A stretch of 6,832 nt of DNA from JACDAS01 sp046262415 (GTDB lineage: Bacteria > Actinomycetota > Thermoleophilia > Gaiellales > Gaiellaceae), in assembly GCA_046262415.1 (NCBI GenBank), contig JBHEMU010000150.1:1-6832 (forward strand), given 5' to 3'. The notes below the pieces were generated by a model. It was not told where the DNA came from. It did not search any database and saw only the letters and a list, made by a program, of their open reading frames with translations. This document shows positions 6,120 through 6,832 of the stretch, in pieces. Position 1 is the stretch's first letter; each line of letters begins with the position of its first letter. The translations under genes and the position numbers were made by a program.

Positions 6120-6179
6120 CTCCGGCAGCGCCGGAGTACAACGAGTCCCGGCCGCCGCGGCGGCCGCCGTCAATACACT
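6120..6179 (+). promoter_or_regulatory. Candidate phaC promoter region with palindromic site
   Basis: The 208 bases between the divergent regulator and phaC genes contain three elements. CTCCGGC/GCCGGAG (6120-6126 with 6130-6136) is a 7-bp inverted repeat. CGGCCGCCGCGGCGGCCG (6149-6166) is a perfect 18-base palindrome. TACACT (6174-6179) fits a TAnnnT -10 hexamer and would place transcription start about 35 bases before the phaC ATG. No good -35 is visible; that position falls inside the palindrome, so the palindrome could be an operator. GC-only palindromes arise easily in this composition, so confidence is low. Confidence 0.3.
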
Positions 6180-6220
6180 CAAACGGACGTGAGAGCGGCC
6201 GACAAAGGAGATGTTCGCGC

Positions 6221-6832
6221 ATGAGCGAGAAGGCGAAAGCCAGGAGCGGGCGTGATGGAGCGCGGAGCCGGAACGGCGCGCGCGGTGCGCGCGTCGACTC
6301 GAGCCCCCGTGGAGGAGAGGAGGCCGCTCCCGCAGCGCTGCGCGACCCCGGTGTGGCCGCGCCCGATCCGAAAGCCGGTATGGACGGACCCGCAGCAGAG
6401 CGGGCGGCGGCGTCCGTGGCGGGGGGCGAGGTCGGGGCATCCGGCTCGGTCGGCGGTCTGGACCCGACGCGCCTCTTCGGCGGCCTGAGGGACCTGACCG
6501 ACCCCGGGCGGCTGGCGGGCGAGACGGCCCGGCTGCTGCTCGACCTGGCCGACATCGCGGCCGGAACCTCCGAGGTCGCCATTCCGGAACGGGACAAGCG
6601 GTTCGCGGACGTCACCTGGACCGAGAACCCCTTCTACCGCCGGCTGGCGCAGACGTACCTGGCGTGGTCGGCCTCCGTCGACCGCCTGGCAAACGCGCGC
6701 GAGCTGCGCTCGGACTGGCGCCGGCACGCTCAGGCCCGGTACACGGGCGGCCTCCTGACGGCGATGCTCGCGCCGACGAACTTCTTCTGGGGCAACCCCA
6801 CCGCGGTCAAGCGGGCGTTCGACACGGGCGGG
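6221..6832 (+). CDS. phaC: Poly(R)-hydroxyalkanoate synthase, class I-like (3' partial)
   Basis: Starts at ATG 6221, with AAAGGAGA (6204-6211) about ten bases upstream, and stays open to the window end (204 codons). Residues 1-85 are low-complexity and rich in Ala, Gly, Arg and Pro, probably disordered. Residues about 81-120 form an amphipathic stretch (LFGGLRDL, LAGETARLLLDLADIA). From residue 122 the PhaC N-terminal domain is clear: PERDKRFADVTWTENPFYRR (122-141), LAQTYLAWS (142-150), then LLTAMLAPTNFFWGNP (178-193) and KRAFDTGG at the edge. PHA synthase polymerises (R)-3-hydroxyacyl-CoA into storage polyester granules. The catalytic Cys-Asp-His triad lies beyond the window, so activity cannot be judged. 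The N-terminal extension points to class I (or II) rather than the shorter class III. A short alternative ATG at 6211 stops after 14 codons. A 7-bp CGCGCGC/GCGCGCG hairpin lies at 6277-6293 within the early codons. No phasin, phaA or phaB gene is in view. Confidence 0.88.
   Translation, partial: MSEKAKARSGRDGARSRNGARGARVDSSPRGGEEAAPAALRDPGVAAPDPKAGMDGPAAERAAASVAGGEVGASGSVGGLDPTRLFGGLRDLTDPGRLAGETARLLLDLADIAAGTSEVAIPERDKRFADVTWTENPFYRRLAQTYLAWSASVDRLANARELRSDWRRHAQARYTGGLLTAMLAPTNFFWGNPTAVKRAFDTGG

Overview
The window is GC-rich DNA with the look of a soil or metagenomic actinobacterium. The best guess is class Thermoleophilia (Gaiellales/Solirubrobacterales relatives), though this rests on gene style and not on a marker gene. 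Pointers are the very high GC at third codon positions, an ANTAR regulator with a non-phosphorylatable receiver, an IS481-type transposase beginning MDLHATAKLGLAGR, and an actinobacterial-looking PHA synthase start. I see no rRNA, tRNA, CRISPR array, phage gene or integrase.

Left part (1-3406): two secreted beta-propeller-type proteins of the LVIVD / choice-of-anchor kind face each other tail to tail. The plus-strand one is cut by the window start (1-954). The minus-strand one is complete (1658-3406) and has a signal peptide and the choice-of-anchor B domain. Both end in the same roughly 100-residue FN3-like domain. The 703 bases between their stop codons hold no intact gene. They contain a decayed, 3'-truncated IS481-family insertion sequence (about 976-1500) with several frameshifts, preceded by a perfect 13-bp hairpin whose right arm contains the transposase ribosome binding site. 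Past it lies a strong palindrome (1583-1610) that probably ends transcription of the minus-strand gene.

Middle (3536-5410, minus strand): a proline racemase / trans-3-hydroxyproline dehydratase family enzyme, in which both catalytic cysteine positions are replaced (Ser91, Thr255), and a seven-helix TrhA/hemolysin III membrane protein. A perfect hairpin (4660-4683) separates them.

Right part (5422-6832): an ANTAR-type regulator with a degenerate receiver and a truncated ANTAR domain lies 11 bases upstream of trhA on the same strand, so the two probably form an operon. Two consecutive hairpins (5475-5538) sit in the 3' end of the regulator frame, just before trhA. Across a 208-base divergent intergenic region, a class I-like PHA synthase gene (phaC) starts at 6221 and runs off the right end.

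Nothing here amounts to a defence system or a clearly new multi-gene system. The points most worth a second look are the ANTAR truncation with its tandem hairpins, the Ser/Thr active site of the racemase homologue, and the paired secreted paralogues flanking a dead IS481.
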